A stretch of 56,764 nucleotides of DNA from Calditrichota bacterium (GCA_013151275.1 JAADIP010000057.1:1-56764); one strand, 5' to 3'; positions 30,173-39,866 are shown, numbered from the stretch's first letter. Translations and numbers: made by a program. Notes: a model not told the origin generated them from the sequence alone.

Positions 30173-31267
30173 TTATTCTTCGTTAAAACGTTGATAACGG
30201 TAATATGCAGCGCATGCGCCTTCGCTGGAAACCATGGTTGCGCCAAGAGGCGTGCGCGGTGTGCATTGCTTGCCGAATGCCGGACATTCGTTCGGTTTTT
30301 TTAGTCCCTGGAGCACTAAACCGCTGATACAGATCTCAGGCTCCTGAGTTTGCAGGTGACTGACATTGAACCTACTGGCAGCGTCGTATTTCTGAAATTC
30401 GGATCGAAATTTTAATCCGCTTTTTGGTATGGTTCCGATACCCCGCCATTTACGATCGGTAACTTCAAATACTCGCTTTACCACGGCTTGCGCCGCTTTG
30501 TTTCCTTCGCGAGTAACGGCGCGACCGTATTGATTTTCAACCCTGTGCTCTCCCTTTTCCAGTTGTTTAACCACAGCCAAAATTCCCTTGAGCAGATCAA
30601 CCGGTTCGAACCCTGTCGGTACAATCGGAACTTTGTATTTTTTGGCGATAGGCTCATATTCCCACCAGCCCATTACAGTGCAAACATGCCCGGCGGCTAA
30701 ATAAGCGTTTACCCGATTGTCGGGGGATTGCAGCAAGGCTTCCATAGCCGGAGGCACCAGAACATGACTCACCAGTTCGCTGAAATTGTCTATTCCCTCA
30801 CTGTGAGCCTGTAAAACAGCCATGGCGTTACCGGGAGCTGTGGTTTCGAATCCCACCGCAAAAAATACGACCTGTTTATCCGGATTCTCTTTGGCAATTT
30901 TCAACGCTTCCAACGGCGAATAAACCATGCGCACATCCGCGCCTTCGGAGCGAACCTGAAACAGATCCGACTCGCTGCCCGGCACCCGCAGCATGTCTCC
31001 GAATGAAGTAAAAATTACGTTGTCCATTTTGGCAATCGCCAAAGCCTGATCTATCATCTCCAACGGCGTTACGCAAACCGGGCAGCCCGGACCGTGAACC
31101 AACTCAATCTCTTTGGGAAGCATTTGGTCAATACCGTTCTTTATGATTGAATGGGTCTGCCCACCGCAAATTTCCATGACAACCCAGGGACGTGTTACCG
31201 CCTGTTTGATCTTGTTTAACAGAGTGCGCACCAACTCCGGATCCCGGAATTCATCAATGTATTTCAA
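30173..31267 (-). CDS. hypD: Hydrogenase maturation factor HypD
   Basis: HypD carries a [4Fe-4S] cluster and works with HypC as the scaffold on which the Fe(CN)2CO unit is built. The 364-residue protein has the conserved blocks CGGQTHS (about residue 34), [10 protein letters not shown] (about 58), [17 protein letters not shown] and AGHVCTVMG, and a C-terminal cluster region with Cys in [16 protein letters not shown] and [10 protein letters not shown]. The start is TTG at 31267, with a strong GGAGGAAG eight bases upstream. It lies between hypC and hypE. Confidence 0.95.
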   Translation of the reverse strand: MKYIDEFRDPELVRTLLNKIKQAVTRPWVVMEICGGQTHSIIKNGIDQMLPKEIELVHGPGCPVCVTPLEMIDQALAIAKMDNVIFTSFGDMLRVPGSESDLFQVRSEGADVRMVYSPLEALKIAKENPDKQVVFFAVGFETTAPGNAMAVLQAHSEGIDNFSELVSHVLVPPAMEALLQSPDNRVNAYLAAGHVCTVMGWWEYEPIAKKYKVPIVPTGFEPVDLLKGILAVVKQLEKGEHRVENQYGRAVTREGNKAAQAVVKRVFEVTDRKWRGIGTIPKSGLKFRSEFQKYDAASRFNVSHLQTQEPEICISGLVLQGLKKPNECPAFGKQCTPRTPLGATMVSSEGACAAYYRYQRFNEE

Positions 31268-31333
31268 AAGCTCTTCCTCCGGTTTTTATTTAATTGGATC
31301 GGAAAACATTGTGATTAAAAAATTCAGAATGTA

Positions 31334-31630
31334 CTAATTTTTATCTTTCGATTTTCTCTTTTTGGAAAGAGGTTCGTTTTCAACCGCATAACCTTCTTTC
31401 TTTAAAGCATCTGTCATCTCGTCAAATGTTTCAAACACTTCCTCCGCTTCATCTTCATTCAAAACAGAAATGGCAAAACCCGCGTGAACTATCACGTATT
31501 GCCCCACCTTGACTTCGGGTACGTAAGCAAGGCAGGCTTTATTGACGGTGCCGCTGTAATCGATTTTTCCCATTCGCAGACCAGCCTCTTCATATATCTC
31601 TATGACTTTTCCCGGAATAGCCAGACACAT
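31334..31630 (-). CDS. hypC: Hydrogenase maturation chaperone HypC
   Basis: HypC binds the iron unit with HypD and delivers it to the large hydrogenase subunit. The sequence begins with the required MCLAIPGKV (Cys2 is the active residue) and continues with the OB-like fold (VGQYVIVHAGFAISVLNEDEA). ATG at 31630 is chosen over a TTG two codons upstream because Cys must be residue 2 and GGAGG lies at the right distance. At 98 residues it is slightly longer than usual, with a Lys-rich C-terminal tail (SKKRKSKDK). Confidence 0.95.
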   Translation of the reverse strand: MCLAIPGKVIEIYEEAGLRMGKIDYSGTVNKACLAYVPEVKVGQYVIVHAGFAISVLNEDEAEEVFETFDEMTDALKKEGYAVENEPLSKKRKSKDKN

Positions 31631-31713
31631 GTTCAACCTCCATTTAAATAATGATTAACTAAGTTTAATAAAATTTCAATCAAATTTAAACTCTTTTGTA
31701 AAATAAGCTTTTA

Positions 31714-34014
31714 TTAATGATTAAACAGAGAATACCGCACATTGTTCTCAGCTTTTGTCAACAACCTTTGACCGATTGCACTCTGACCCAGGGAAATCCC
31801 TCCGTCATTCGGCGGAACCTGCCGATGGGTGAATACTTTCAGATTTTTTTGCTTTAATAGTACAACCAATGATGAAAGCAAAACTTCGTTTTGGAATACT
31901 CCGCCGCTTAAAACCACCTTGCGCAAACCTGTTTTTTGTACCGCAATTTCAACAACTTCACACAACAGACGGCTGAGCGTTACATGAAATCTTTCGGCAA
32001 GGTGCTGAAATGTCGCGCCTTTTAAAGCCTCTTGTGAAAGAGAACGAATTAACGGAGCGATGGGAATTTGCGGCACCTGAACAAGGTAGTCCAATGGAGG
32101 ACGATCAACGGAACGCACAGCCTGCGTAAATTCGATTGCTGCTTGCGCCTCGTAACGGATTTCCTCTCTGCCTCCGCCGATGACCGAAGCTGCGTCAAAC
32201 AATCGACCGCAACTGCTGGTTAACGGACTATTGATTTTTTTACGAATCATTTCAAGAATCAGGTTTACGGGTTTATTCTTTAAAAAGGGCAGAGGGGGAA
32301 TTTCTTCGCCGCAGGCGCTGAACAAATAACTGACTGCCGTGCGCCAGGGTTGTTTGATTGCCGTGTCTGCGCCAGGTAAGGGTAAAGGCTCGAACCAGGC
32401 AAAACGCTGAATCGACAGATAATCGCCGATTAAAATTTCTCCGCCCCAAATGGTTTGATCATATCCGTAACCCGTCCCGTCCAGAATAACCCCGATAACA
32501 GGTTCGTCGAGCCGCCATTCAGCCATGCAGGACGCCAAATGGGCATGGTGGTGCTGCACTTTAATTACCCGCCATTTTTTTTGCGTTTCCGCCCATTGGG
32601 TTGAAAAATAGCCCGGATGAAGATCGCAGACGACCAATTCGGGCTCGACCTGCAAAATATCCAGAAAATGTTCGACGGTCTCCTCAAAAAAATTATTGGC
32701 AAGCAGGTTCTCAAGATCGCCGATATGTTGACTCAAAAACGCGCGGTTCTTTTTGGTGATGCAGACGGTGTTTTTTAATTCGCCTCCGGTTGCCAGAACC
32801 GAAGGACCCGAAGTCGAAAGAAAAACCGGACGGGGAACATATCCCCTGCTTCGCCTGAAAAAAGTGGTTTGTCCGTTAAAACGAGCTACAACCGAATCGT
32901 CCGCCCGAATCAAAATGGGACGGTCGTGCAGCAGCAAATAATCGGCGATATCGCCCAAACGGGTACGCGCTTCGTCGTTATCCGTTACAATGGGTTCGTC
33001 GGATCGGTTGGCGCTGGTCATCACAAGCGCCGGGACCTCCCGCTGTTTGATAAGTTCATCGAAGATTAAATAGTGCAGCGGCGTGTAAGGCAGCATAATA
33101 CCCAGTCGTTGATTTTGAGGAGCCACATCTTCGGCGACGGGACACGGCTCTTTCTTTTTTAACAGAACAATAGGACGCCGGGGAGACGTTAATAAGTCCC
33201 GATCCGCCGGAGTAAGTTCCGCGATTTTTTCAACTGCGCCAAGATCGGGAAGCATGAGGGCAAAAGGTTTTTCTTCGCGATTTTTCCGGCGGCGCAAACG
33301 TTTTACCGCTTGTTCATCGACGGCGTCAACAGCCAGGTGAAATCCGCCGAGTCCTTTAATAGCGACAATTTTACCGTTCAACAGATCGGTTACCGCGCGT
33401 TCGATAGTTTCGTTTTTTCTTGCAAGAATTTTCTCTTCCGCAGCCGATTCGTACCATATTTGTGGTCCGCAGCGCCCGCAGGCGTTGGGCTGAGCGTGAA
33501 AGCGCCGGTTGGCGGGATCGTCATATTCCGCCTGACATTCGGAACACATTGTAAATTTTGCCATGCTGGTATGGGGACGATCGTAAGGAATCCGTCTGAT
33601 GATCGTGAAGCGGGGTCCGCAATTGGTGCAATTGATAAACGGATATCGATACCGGCGGTCCAGCGGATCCCGCAATTCGCGCAAACAATCGTCGCAGACG
33701 GCAATGTCCGGTGAGATTAATGTTTGATTGTCATCGGAATCGACGGAAGCGAGGATGCGGAAGTCTTTTTCGTTCAGCGGAGAAATATCGCTTCGCTCAA
33801 GGTGAATAATTTCGGAAAGCGGAGGTTTTTCTTCCTGCAAACAGCGTAAAAATTCATCCAGCGATCCGTCCCTGCCTTCTACTTCGATAATTACCCCGTC
33901 GCCGGTGTTTGTGACAAATCCGCCTAATTGCAGCCGCCTTGCCAGATTAAAAACAAAGGGTCGAAATCCCACTCCCTGTACAATTCCGTTTACATGGACG
34001 CGTTGGCGTTTCAT
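31714..34014 (-). CDS. hypF: Carbamoyltransferase HypF
   Basis: HypF makes the carbamoyl group for the hydrogenase CN ligands from carbamoyl phosphate and ATP and passes it to HypE. The 766-residue protein shows all domains in order: acylphosphatase (residues 1-90, with GVGFRPFV), a zinc-finger segment with CxxC pairs (about 105-185: CDDC, CTNC, CSEC, CGRC), a YrdC-like adenylating domain (about 200-380), and the Kae1-like C-terminal domain (from about 390, with VQHHHAHLAS and LDGTGYGYD). Length and motifs are complete. It begins one base after the hypB stop and is probably translationally coupled to it. Confidence 0.95.
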   Translation of the reverse strand: MKRQRVHVNGIVQGVGFRPFVFNLARRLQLGGFVTNTGDGVIIEVEGRDGSLDEFLRCLQEEKPPLSEIIHLERSDISPLNEKDFRILASVDSDDNQTLISPDIAVCDDCLRELRDPLDRRYRYPFINCTNCGPRFTIIRRIPYDRPHTSMAKFTMCSECQAEYDDPANRRFHAQPNACGRCGPQIWYESAAEEKILARKNETIERAVTDLLNGKIVAIKGLGGFHLAVDAVDEQAVKRLRRRKNREEKPFALMLPDLGAVEKIAELTPADRDLLTSPRRPIVLLKKKEPCPVAEDVAPQNQRLGIMLPYTPLHYLIFDELIKQREVPALVMTSANRSDEPIVTDNDEARTRLGDIADYLLLHDRPILIRADDSVVARFNGQTTFFRRSRGYVPRPVFLSTSGPSVLATGGELKNTVCITKKNRAFLSQHIGDLENLLANNFFEETVEHFLDILQVEPELVVCDLHPGYFSTQWAETQKKWRVIKVQHHHAHLASCMAEWRLDEPVIGVILDGTGYGYDQTIWGGEILIGDYLSIQRFAWFEPLPLPGADTAIKQPWRTAVSYLFSACGEEIPPLPFLKNKPVNLILEMIRKKINSPLTSSCGRLFDAASVIGGGREEIRYEAQAAIEFTQAVRSVDRPPLDYLVQVPQIPIAPLIRSLSQEALKGATFQHLAERFHVTLSRLLCEVVEIAVQKTGLRKVVLSGGVFQNEVLLSSLVVLLKQKNLKVFTHRQVPPNDGGISLGQSAIGQRLLTKAENNVRYSLFNH

Positions 34015-34015
34015 T

Positions 34016-34864
34016 TTATTCGGAATGGAGTTGCTCCTTTAGCCATTTAAACCATGCTTCCATTCCCTCGCCTTTACTCGCGGATAGTTCAAAAAATTGT
34101 AAACCACGGTTAACCTGCAGAGCGTATTCTTTGCAAACCTGAACGTCAAAATCCACATACGGAAGCAGATCGATTTTATTGATAATACAAATATCGGAGT
34201 TGCGGAACATGGTCGGGTATTTCAACGGTTTGTCGTCGCCTTCGGTAACCGAAATGATTACCACCTTGTGCGCTTCTCCCAAATCGAACAGGGAAGGGCA
34301 GACCAGGTTGCCCACATTTTCTATTAAAAGAACGGAATCGGCTGCCGGGTTTAATTCTTTTACGGCGTGGTTAATCATAGAGGCATCCAGATGACAACCG
34401 TTTCCCGTATTGACCTGAATGACGGGGGCGCCCACGGCGTTAATTCGTTCGGCGTCGCGCAATGTTTGCTGATCTCCCTCGATAACATAAAAATTGATTT
34501 TATCTTTTAGCTGTTGAATGGTCTTTTCCAGCAGGGTGGTTTTACCGGAACCGGGAGAGCTGACTAAATTTAATGTCAGAATATTGCGCGCTTCAAAAAA
34601 GCCTCGATTGCGCTCGGCAAGCAGATTGTTCTTCTGCATGACATCGGTCTCAATCTGAATGGTTTTCCCGTGATCATGATCATGAGGGTGCGTATGGTTG
34701 TGCTCATGGGAATGGTTATGATCATGTTCGTGATCGTGATCGTGGTTGTGCTCATGGGTGTGTTCGTGATCGCCGTGGGTGTGTGTATGTGAATGGCTGG
34801 TTTGTCCCGGACGTTGATATGTTATTTTATCTTCGTGCTCTCCGCATCCGCAGGTATCACACAT
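34016..34864 (-). CDS. hypB: Nickel-insertion GTPase HypB with extended His-rich region
   Basis: HypB inserts nickel into the large hydrogenase subunit using GTP. The 282-residue product starts with the high-affinity nickel motif CxxCGC (C2, C5, C7), then has a His-rich region with 21 His between residues 24 and 65, and a SIMIBI-class GTPase domain with the P-loop SSPGSGKTT (about 105), NTGNGCHL and NKIDLLPY. The His-rich region should store or buffer nickel as in Bradyrhizobium HypB. AAGGAGA lies just upstream of the ATG. Confidence 0.95.
   Translation of the reverse strand: MCDTCGCGEHEDKITYQRPGQTSHSHTHTHGDHEHTHEHNHDHDHEHDHNHSHEHNHTHPHDHDHGKTIQIETDVMQKNNLLAERNRGFFEARNILTLNLVSSPGSGKTTLLEKTIQQLKDKINFYVIEGDQQTLRDAERINAVGAPVIQVNTGNGCHLDASMINHAVKELNPAADSVLLIENVGNLVCPSLFDLGEAHKVVIISVTEGDDKPLKYPTMFRNSDICIINKIDLLPYVDFDVQVCKEYALQVNRGLQFFELSASKGEGMEAWFKWLKEQLHSE
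34667..34798 (-). repeat. Low-complexity His-codon tract inside hypB
   Basis: Alternating His and Asp/Glu/Asn/Thr/Ser codons make a simple repeated pattern (CATGATCA/CACGAACA-type) coding for residues 23-66 of HypB. This may vary in length between strains. Confidence 0.75.
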
Positions 34865-34878
34865 GATGATCTCCTTAA

Positions 34879-35217
34879 TTAATCTACGTTGATGGATTTA
34901 ACTTGCAGTTCCTGACCGCCAGCCGCCAGCACTTGCGCTTTGCACTCCGGGCAGACATTGAGAAATTGATCGGTCTCGAACTCGAATCCGCAAGAAGTAC
35001 ACTTAGCCAAAGCCGGAAGATGTATTAATTCGAGCTTAGCTCCTTCGGCAATGGTCTCTTTGCAGGCTGCTTCAAAACAAAATTCAAGAGCTTCGGGAAC
35101 CACGCCGGCAAGCGCGCCCAGTTCGACGGTAATGGCGTTTATTTTTTGCGCCTCAGCCTCTTGCGCGGTTTTAACGGCGATATCGACAATACTTACGGCA
35201 ATTGACATCTCGTGCAT
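34879..35217 (-). CDS. hypA: Nickel metallochaperone HypA
   Basis: HypA binds Ni(II) at its N-terminus and gives it to HypB and the hydrogenase. The 112-residue sequence has the required MHE start (His2 is a nickel ligand) and a zinc site from two CxxC pairs (CTSC and CPEC, near residues 73-97). An upstream in-frame start at 35274 is rejected because His must be residue 2 and AAGGAAC lies upstream of ATG 35217. First gene of the hyp operon, 14 bp before hypB. Confidence 0.95.
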   Translation of the reverse strand: MHEMSIAVSIVDIAVKTAQEAEAQKINAITVELGALAGVVPEALEFCFEAACKETIAEGAKLELIHLPALAKCTSCGFEFETDQFLNVCPECKAQVLAAGGQELQVKSINVD

Positions 35218-35430
35218 GGAAGTTCCTTCGCAAATGTTGAGCCAAAATTTACAGCTTTCTGTTTCTCTGTTCAAATGAAAGTTGGGGGGAAGAGAAGTAA
35301 TCGCGATTAATTATTTTTTTACGCTTAAACGGCTTACGGCAGACGCCGCCGATTAACCGGTTTCTGTTTTTTTCCGCACAAAGGGAAAGATAATCCGAGG
35401 AATTTTTTGAAGATTTCGTTTAATATCAGA

Positions 35431-36393
35431 TCAGATCAAATATCTCCACCAGAACAAAATATCCCAAAAGCTGTATTTCGGGACTTTTTTGACGGAATAA
35501 GGTTTTCCTTTGATGATTGCTTCAGCCGCTAAAATTCCGCTGTGTATTGCCGGACCAATTCCTTCTCCCATATCCAAAGTCGCCAGACCCGCCGCGGCGT
35601 CTCCGATCAAAAAGGCGTTGCCGATTTGCGGCTGTTTTAACGAATGCCGCAAATAGTAGTTGTAGCCCTTTACATTGTTTGGAATGTGACTAACGAGCTT
35701 TTTGCCTTGTAACTTTTCAATGAAATAATTCCAGTGCTGCTGAATGGTCGTCCCTTTTGCTTTCAGGTCGTCAAATCTGCCGCCGATGCCGATGTTAATG
35801 TAACCGTTTCCTTTCGGAGCGTACCAGGAATATCCGGGCAAATCGTGATCAAAAAACCAGAGATAACAATTCGGATCACTGTAATCGTATCGAAATTCCA
35901 GTTCCATGGTGGTAATGCGTTTATGGGATTCCCGCGGATTCTGTTTTTCAAAAATTGAGCGGTAAACAGGGCAGTTTGTGCCGCCCGCTCCGACTAAGTA
36001 TTTACATCGATACTGCTCGTCAATAATAAAGTACCCGTTTTCGCTGCGGATTTGGCGAACCCGCAACGGTTCAAATTCGGCGCCGGAGCGTTTAAGAAGC
36101 CAGTCGTCAAATTCAACGCGGCGGATGGAATATTGTCTGGTGGGCACGGGGATTTTTTTATTACCGAAAAAATAGTGAAGCCGCTTAAACAGATGAACGC
36201 TGTGCGGATAAGCCCGGGGTGATGTTTTTAATAATTTCCAGACCCGCGGAGTAATCCAGCCGGCGCAGAGTTTAAGGCGCGGGAAGGGTTGTTTATCCAG
36301 AATAAGAACGTCTTTGTTCGCCTGTCTAAGTTTCCAGGCGCAGGCTGAACCCGCCGGTCCGCCGCCTATGATAATTATTTCCTTCTCTTTCAT
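35431..36393 (-). CDS. FAD-dependent oxidoreductase, geranylgeranyl reductase family
   Basis: The 320-residue protein has the N-terminal Rossmann FAD motif GGGPAGSACAWKL (residues 9-21), the Cys-containing FPRLKLCAGWI near 37-47 typical of the geranylgeranyl reductase/ChlP group, and the second FAD motif GDAAAGLATLDMGEGIGPAI near 265. These enzymes reduce isoprenoid chains in lipids, quinones or chlorophyll. Here the target could be a quinone tail or lipid precursor. It lies beside cyclopropane fatty acid synthase on the same strand (73-bp gap), which fits a membrane-lipid modification pair. Start supported only by frame. Confidence 0.82.
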   Translation of the reverse strand: MKEKEIIIIGGGPAGSACAWKLRQANKDVLILDKQPFPRLKLCAGWITPRVWKLLKTSPRAYPHSVHLFKRLHYFFGNKKIPVPTRQYSIRRVEFDDWLLKRSGAEFEPLRVRQIRSENGYFIIDEQYRCKYLVGAGGTNCPVYRSIFEKQNPRESHKRITTMELEFRYDYSDPNCYLWFFDHDLPGYSWYAPKGNGYINIGIGGRFDDLKAKGTTIQQHWNYFIEKLQGKKLVSHIPNNVKGYNYYLRHSLKQPQIGNAFLIGDAAAGLATLDMGEGIGPAIHSGILAAEAIIKGKPYSVKKVPKYSFWDILFWWRYLI

Positions 36394-36466
36394 CTCATTT
36401 GTTCCGGCATTCTTTCCGAAAAATTTTATTTTCAGGAAGGGTTTAATTCTTTGCTTTGCAGCAGAA

Positions 36467-37588
36467 TCAACTGATTCTGCAAGGCGGCTGTTCGCGTCCC
36501 TGCTTTGTCATCACCACCTGCCATAATTGCGTCTGCCGCGCCCGGAATCCTCCCGCCGAACTAAGCAGATAGTAGCGCCACATGCGGTAGAATCGTTCTC
36601 CGTATTTGTCTTTTAATTCATGCCAGGCTTTTTCAAAATTCTCGTGCCACGCCATTAAAGTTCTATCGTAATGGGGTCCAAAGTTATGCCAGTCTTCCAT
36701 TACAAATAACCCTTCCATCGCCTTTCCTAATTGCGCTATGGAGGGCAGCATGCCGTTGGGAAAGATGTATTTGGTGGTCCAGGCATTGGCGGAAGTGGTG
36801 CTTACGTTTCCGCCGATGGTATGGAAAAAACCGATGCCGTCGTCTTTCAAAGTACGATCCACCACTTCCATGTACGTGCGATAGTTTTTGTAGCCCACAT
36901 GTTCCATTATGCCGATAGAGATCACCCGGTCGTATTTTCCGGTGACGTCCCGATAGTCCGTTAACTTCAATTCAACCGGCAACCCTTTAGCCATCTCCAT
37001 TCCCAATTTGACCTGTTCTTTAGAAACCGTAACGCCGGTGACCTTTACATTGTATTTTTCGGCGGCGTAAATGGCAAACGAACCCCACCCGCAGCCGAGT
37101 TCAAGAACGGTCATCCCCGGTTCAAGCCCTATCTTTTTGCAAACCAATTCCAGTTTGGCTTCCTGAGCCTCGTCCAGCGTTTTTGCGTTTTTCCAGTAAG
37201 CGCAGGTGTAGTTTAACCGTTTATCCAGCATCCGAGTGTAAAGATCGTTTCCCACATCATAGTGCTTTTTACCGACCTCAAAGGCGCGATGGCGAGCTTG
37301 CAGATTAAAAAGTTTAGAGCGTAAAATGTGCCACTTAAGTTTCCAGCTCCCCTTAACCTTTTCATCTAACCTGGCGCGCAGGACGCGATCGAAAAATTGA
37401 TCAAGAGCTTCGCAATCCCACCAGCCGTCCATGTACGATTCCCCCATACCAAGAGCCTGATCCCGTAAAACTCTTTTGTAAAAATTGGGGTTATGTACCT
37501 GAATATCGTAAGGTTGATTGCCGTTAACGGTGATTCCCGCAATATCCATGAGTTCTCTGAAAGTGGTTTCGGATGATTTTGAAGACAT
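36467..37588 (-). CDS. cfa: Cyclopropane-fatty-acyl-phospholipid synthase
   Basis: Cfa uses S-adenosylmethionine to add a methylene bridge to unsaturated acyl chains of membrane phospholipids. The 373-residue protein has the N-terminal lid domain (GMGESYMDGWWD near residue 47), the YDVGNDLY motif near 112, the SAM-binding VLELGCGWGSFAIYAAE near 163, and the IMEHVG motif near 230. Catalytic residues are present and the length is usual. ATG at 37588 has a consensus AGGAGG seven bases upstream; the start at 37624 is rejected. It lies beside the geranylgeranyl-reductase-like enzyme. Confidence 0.93.
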   Translation of the reverse strand: MSSKSSETTFRELMDIAGITVNGNQPYDIQVHNPNFYKRVLRDQALGMGESYMDGWWDCEALDQFFDRVLRARLDEKVKGSWKLKWHILRSKLFNLQARHRAFEVGKKHYDVGNDLYTRMLDKRLNYTCAYWKNAKTLDEAQEAKLELVCKKIGLEPGMTVLELGCGWGSFAIYAAEKYNVKVTGVTVSKEQVKLGMEMAKGLPVELKLTDYRDVTGKYDRVISIGIMEHVGYKNYRTYMEVVDRTLKDDGIGFFHTIGGNVSTTSANAWTTKYIFPNGMLPSIAQLGKAMEGLFVMEDWHNFGPHYDRTLMAWHENFEKAWHELKDKYGERFYRMWRYYLLSSAGGFRARQTQLWQVVMTKQGREQPPCRIS

Positions 37589-38126
37589 AGAAAACCCTCC
37601 TCGTCTTTTGAGTGGAAGGCACAATTCCTTAAAAATTAGAAGTTTCTATTTGTAAATTATACAAATAAAAGTTTTTAAATTCAAAAAATTAAAAACCCTT
37701 CTTTTTTTCAGGAAACCAATAATCCCGTCTTATAACGTAAAATATTTGCTCGGGTTCAAATATTTTTTTGTTTTAAAAAGAAAAAGTTTTTATTATTTGA
37801 TAACAATAAGGCAAGCTATAACGGATTTACAGAAAAATATTAATTTTAATAAGGATTGTTTTTTTTCAGCATTTTTTTTTGAATTTGCTTCAAATCCCGA
37901 CAAAGGATTGATTTTTTCACACTCGTTTTTCTGATAGTCCTCCGATAGTTTTTTGAGGCAACAACAGCGGCTGATTCAAGCGACCGCTCTGGCTCAACTC
38001 AGGGAAGGATGTTCTGCAAAAAATATCGATTTCAAAAACAAATCCGGAATGAATTCCGAAAAAATATTTTAAAATCTTTATCCGGAGCAGTCGTTTAAAA
38101 ATATCCAAAAAACGAAGGAGAAAAAA
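37589..38126. other. Very AT-rich non-coding stretch upstream of cfa and the YbjN-like gene
   Basis: About 540 bp holding divergent promoters. Short open frames (37746-37934 plus, 37917-38108 minus) are rich in Phe, Lys and Ile, have no ribosome site and look spurious. No repeat or RNA gene seen. Confidence 0.5.
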
Positions 38127-38528
38127 ATGGCGGAAATTTCAAAGGATTTTATTACACATTTTGAATTTTTGGGCTATGAAATTGAACCCCACGAAGACGA
38201 AAATACCGTGATAGCCAGACATCAGAGATACGGAACCACCGTCGTCAGAGCTTACCTGGACGGTTTGTTGTTCCAGCAGTATTTCAGGCTGAAAGAAAAT
38301 GTGATGGGCAACCGTCTCGCTTTTCTGGAAGCGGTAAACAACTTAAATTCCAAAGCCTATATTGTTACTTATGTATCTGTGGGCGAACCGAAAGTTACTT
38401 TGCGAATGGATGCCATTTACTTTGGTCCTTACGACAAGCAAAGATTCGGGGTTTTTCTGGAAGCCTTTAATTTTGACACTTATGATCGTGTTGTCGAACA
38501 CGAAGCCATGAAAAATTTTATTGAGTAA
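38127..38528 (+). CDS. Small YbjN-like protein
   Basis: The 133-residue cytoplasmic protein has a mixed alpha/beta pattern (FITHFEFLGYEIEPHEDE, then VVRAYLDGLLFQQYF and FLEAVNNLNSKAYIVTYVS). It resembles the YbjN/type III chaperone-like fold that binds partner proteins. No catalytic motif or metal site is visible. The ribosome site (GAAGGAG) is good and supports translation. The gene stands alone between two long non-coding stretches. The family assignment is by pattern and is moderate. Confidence 0.7.
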   Translation: MAEISKDFITHFEFLGYEIEPHEDENTVIARHQRYGTTVVRAYLDGLLFQQYFRLKENVMGNRLAFLEAVNNLNSKAYIVTYVSVGEPKVTLRMDAIYFGPYDKQRFGVFLEAFNFDTYDRVVEHEAMKNFIE

Positions 38529-39486
38529 ACGATTGTAATTTTTTTAATAATTGCTCTATTCAAACCGGAAAATGAAAAGACCCGATGGCGTTCGGACTAC
38601 CGGTTATCCGCAACCGCCCGGAATTCGATTTTTGATAAACGAGTTTTTGGGCGGCGTAATTTTACCGCCGGACTTTAAACTACCGGGGACGACCTTTAAT
38701 CGCGGCAATTTTGTTGCCCTGTGTTTTGGAGCTTGCGGAATCATTTTAACAATTCAATTTGATCCGAATTCTATTGAAAAACGCTCAGAAACATTAACCG
38801 GACAAGCCGGTACAATACAGGAGAGAAGTTGTTAATAGTTATTGGTTAAGGGTTACGGGAATAAGGGTGTAAGAGTGATTGATTTACAATTGGCAAATCT
38901 TTCTCTTAAAAATTAACACTTAACGACGAGTGAAAAGCGACGAGATCGTGATGCGTGATGAGCGGATGTAGAAGCCCGCTTACACGATTAACGCTTAACA
39001 AATAACGCAAAAAAAGCAAGGATTTAAGTGTTAATAGAATATTCCTTTCTTAAGATAAAGTTAATCACACCATTGACCGATTATGGATATAAGTTTAAAC
39101 AGGAACGGCAATTTTAAGATAAATAAAAAGCAGCAGTGATAGGGGGCGAAAGGCTATATCCGGCAAATATCCGATTCCGTATGAAAAATCCGGAACGGAA
39201 TATCCGGAAATGTTCAATGCTTGCGGAACATTGGCAGGCGCAGTTCATTCCAGTATTTGCCGCGCCCCGGAAAAAGGAGTTTCTGCGCAGCAAATTAAAC
39301 ACGTGATATTATCGGAAATTAACGTTATCGCACTTCCAAGGGCAATGGCTGCGATGAGCCGGATTGAGAACGCGGAATCGTCAGAATAACGCTGTTGTTA
39401 AAATAAGATACAGATCAAGTTGCACAGACATGTAATATTTTTTAAATTTATGGTTTTGATAAAAATAAATAATGAACAGAAAGACC
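38529..39486. other. Long non-coding stretch with inverted and direct repeats
   Basis: About 950 bp with no convincing gene (the frame at 38551-38835 has no ribosome site or recognisable product). A 12-bp perfect inverted repeat bounds 38912-39035. The sequence between 38920 and 38960 (CGACGAG, GATGCGTGATGAGCGG) looks like degenerate TGACGAG-type intergenic words. A cluster of four ATCCG(G) words lies at 39157-39207. Possibly remnants of small mobile or REP-like elements. Confidence 0.5.
38912..39035. repeat. 124-bp segment bounded by 12-bp perfect inverted repeats
   Basis: ATTAACACTTAA at 38912-38923 is the exact reverse complement of TTAAGTGTTAAT at 39024-39035, with 100 bp between. A related word, ATTAACGCTTAA, lies inside near 38988. 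It may be a small non-autonomous element or chance in AT-rich DNA. No target-site duplication was identified. Confidence 0.4.
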
Positions 39487-39858
39487 ATGGAACGCATATT
39501 CTTTAAAGCAAAAATACATCGCGCCCGGGTTACGGACGCCAATTTAAACTACGAAGGCAGTTTGAGCATAGATCCCGATTTAATGGAAGCCGCCGACGTT
39601 CTGCCTTATGAAAAAGTGGATGTGGTCAATATTACCACCGGCGATCGCTTTACCACTTACGCCATACGCGGCGAACGCGGATCGGGAGAAATTTGTTTAA
39701 ACGGCGGCGCAGCCCGGCTTGGTCATGTGGGCGATCTGATAATTATTATCACTTACGCCCATCTTAAGGACGAGGAAATTTCTCGTCATAAAGTTAAAAT
39801 TGTGCTTTTGGATGAAAATAATCGGATTCAATCCATACGTGAAGATACTATCAGATAA
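39487..39858 (+). CDS. panD: Aspartate 1-decarboxylase (pyruvoyl-dependent)
   Basis: PanD makes beta-alanine from aspartate for pantothenate and CoA. The sequence carries the family start ([19 protein letters not shown]) and the self-cleavage site Gly24-Ser25 that gives the pyruvoyl group. With ATG at 39487 the numbering matches the canonical Gly24/Ser25, so this start is preferred over ATG 39472 (five residues longer). The 123-residue length is normal, and the conserved [20 protein letters not shown] block is present. The CLC transporter starts 8 bp after the stop, so they probably share a transcript, although no functional link is evident. Confidence 0.93.
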   Translation: MERIFFKAKIHRARVTDANLNYEGSLSIDPDLMEAADVLPYEKVDVVNITTGDRFTTYAIRGERGSGEICLNGGAARLGHVGDLIIIITYAHLKDEEISRHKVKIVLLDENNRIQSIREDTIR

Positions 39859-39866
39859 TTAGCCCC

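Noticed and set aside
30601-30620. GGTTCGAACC-like word resembling a tRNA T-arm
   Set aside because: It lies inside hypD and encodes conserved GFEPVDLL residues; no acceptor or anticodon stem is found.
38551-38835. 94-residue plus-strand frame after the YbjN-like gene
   Set aside because: No ribosome site and no recognisable protein pattern; the surrounding DNA has intergenic repeat character.
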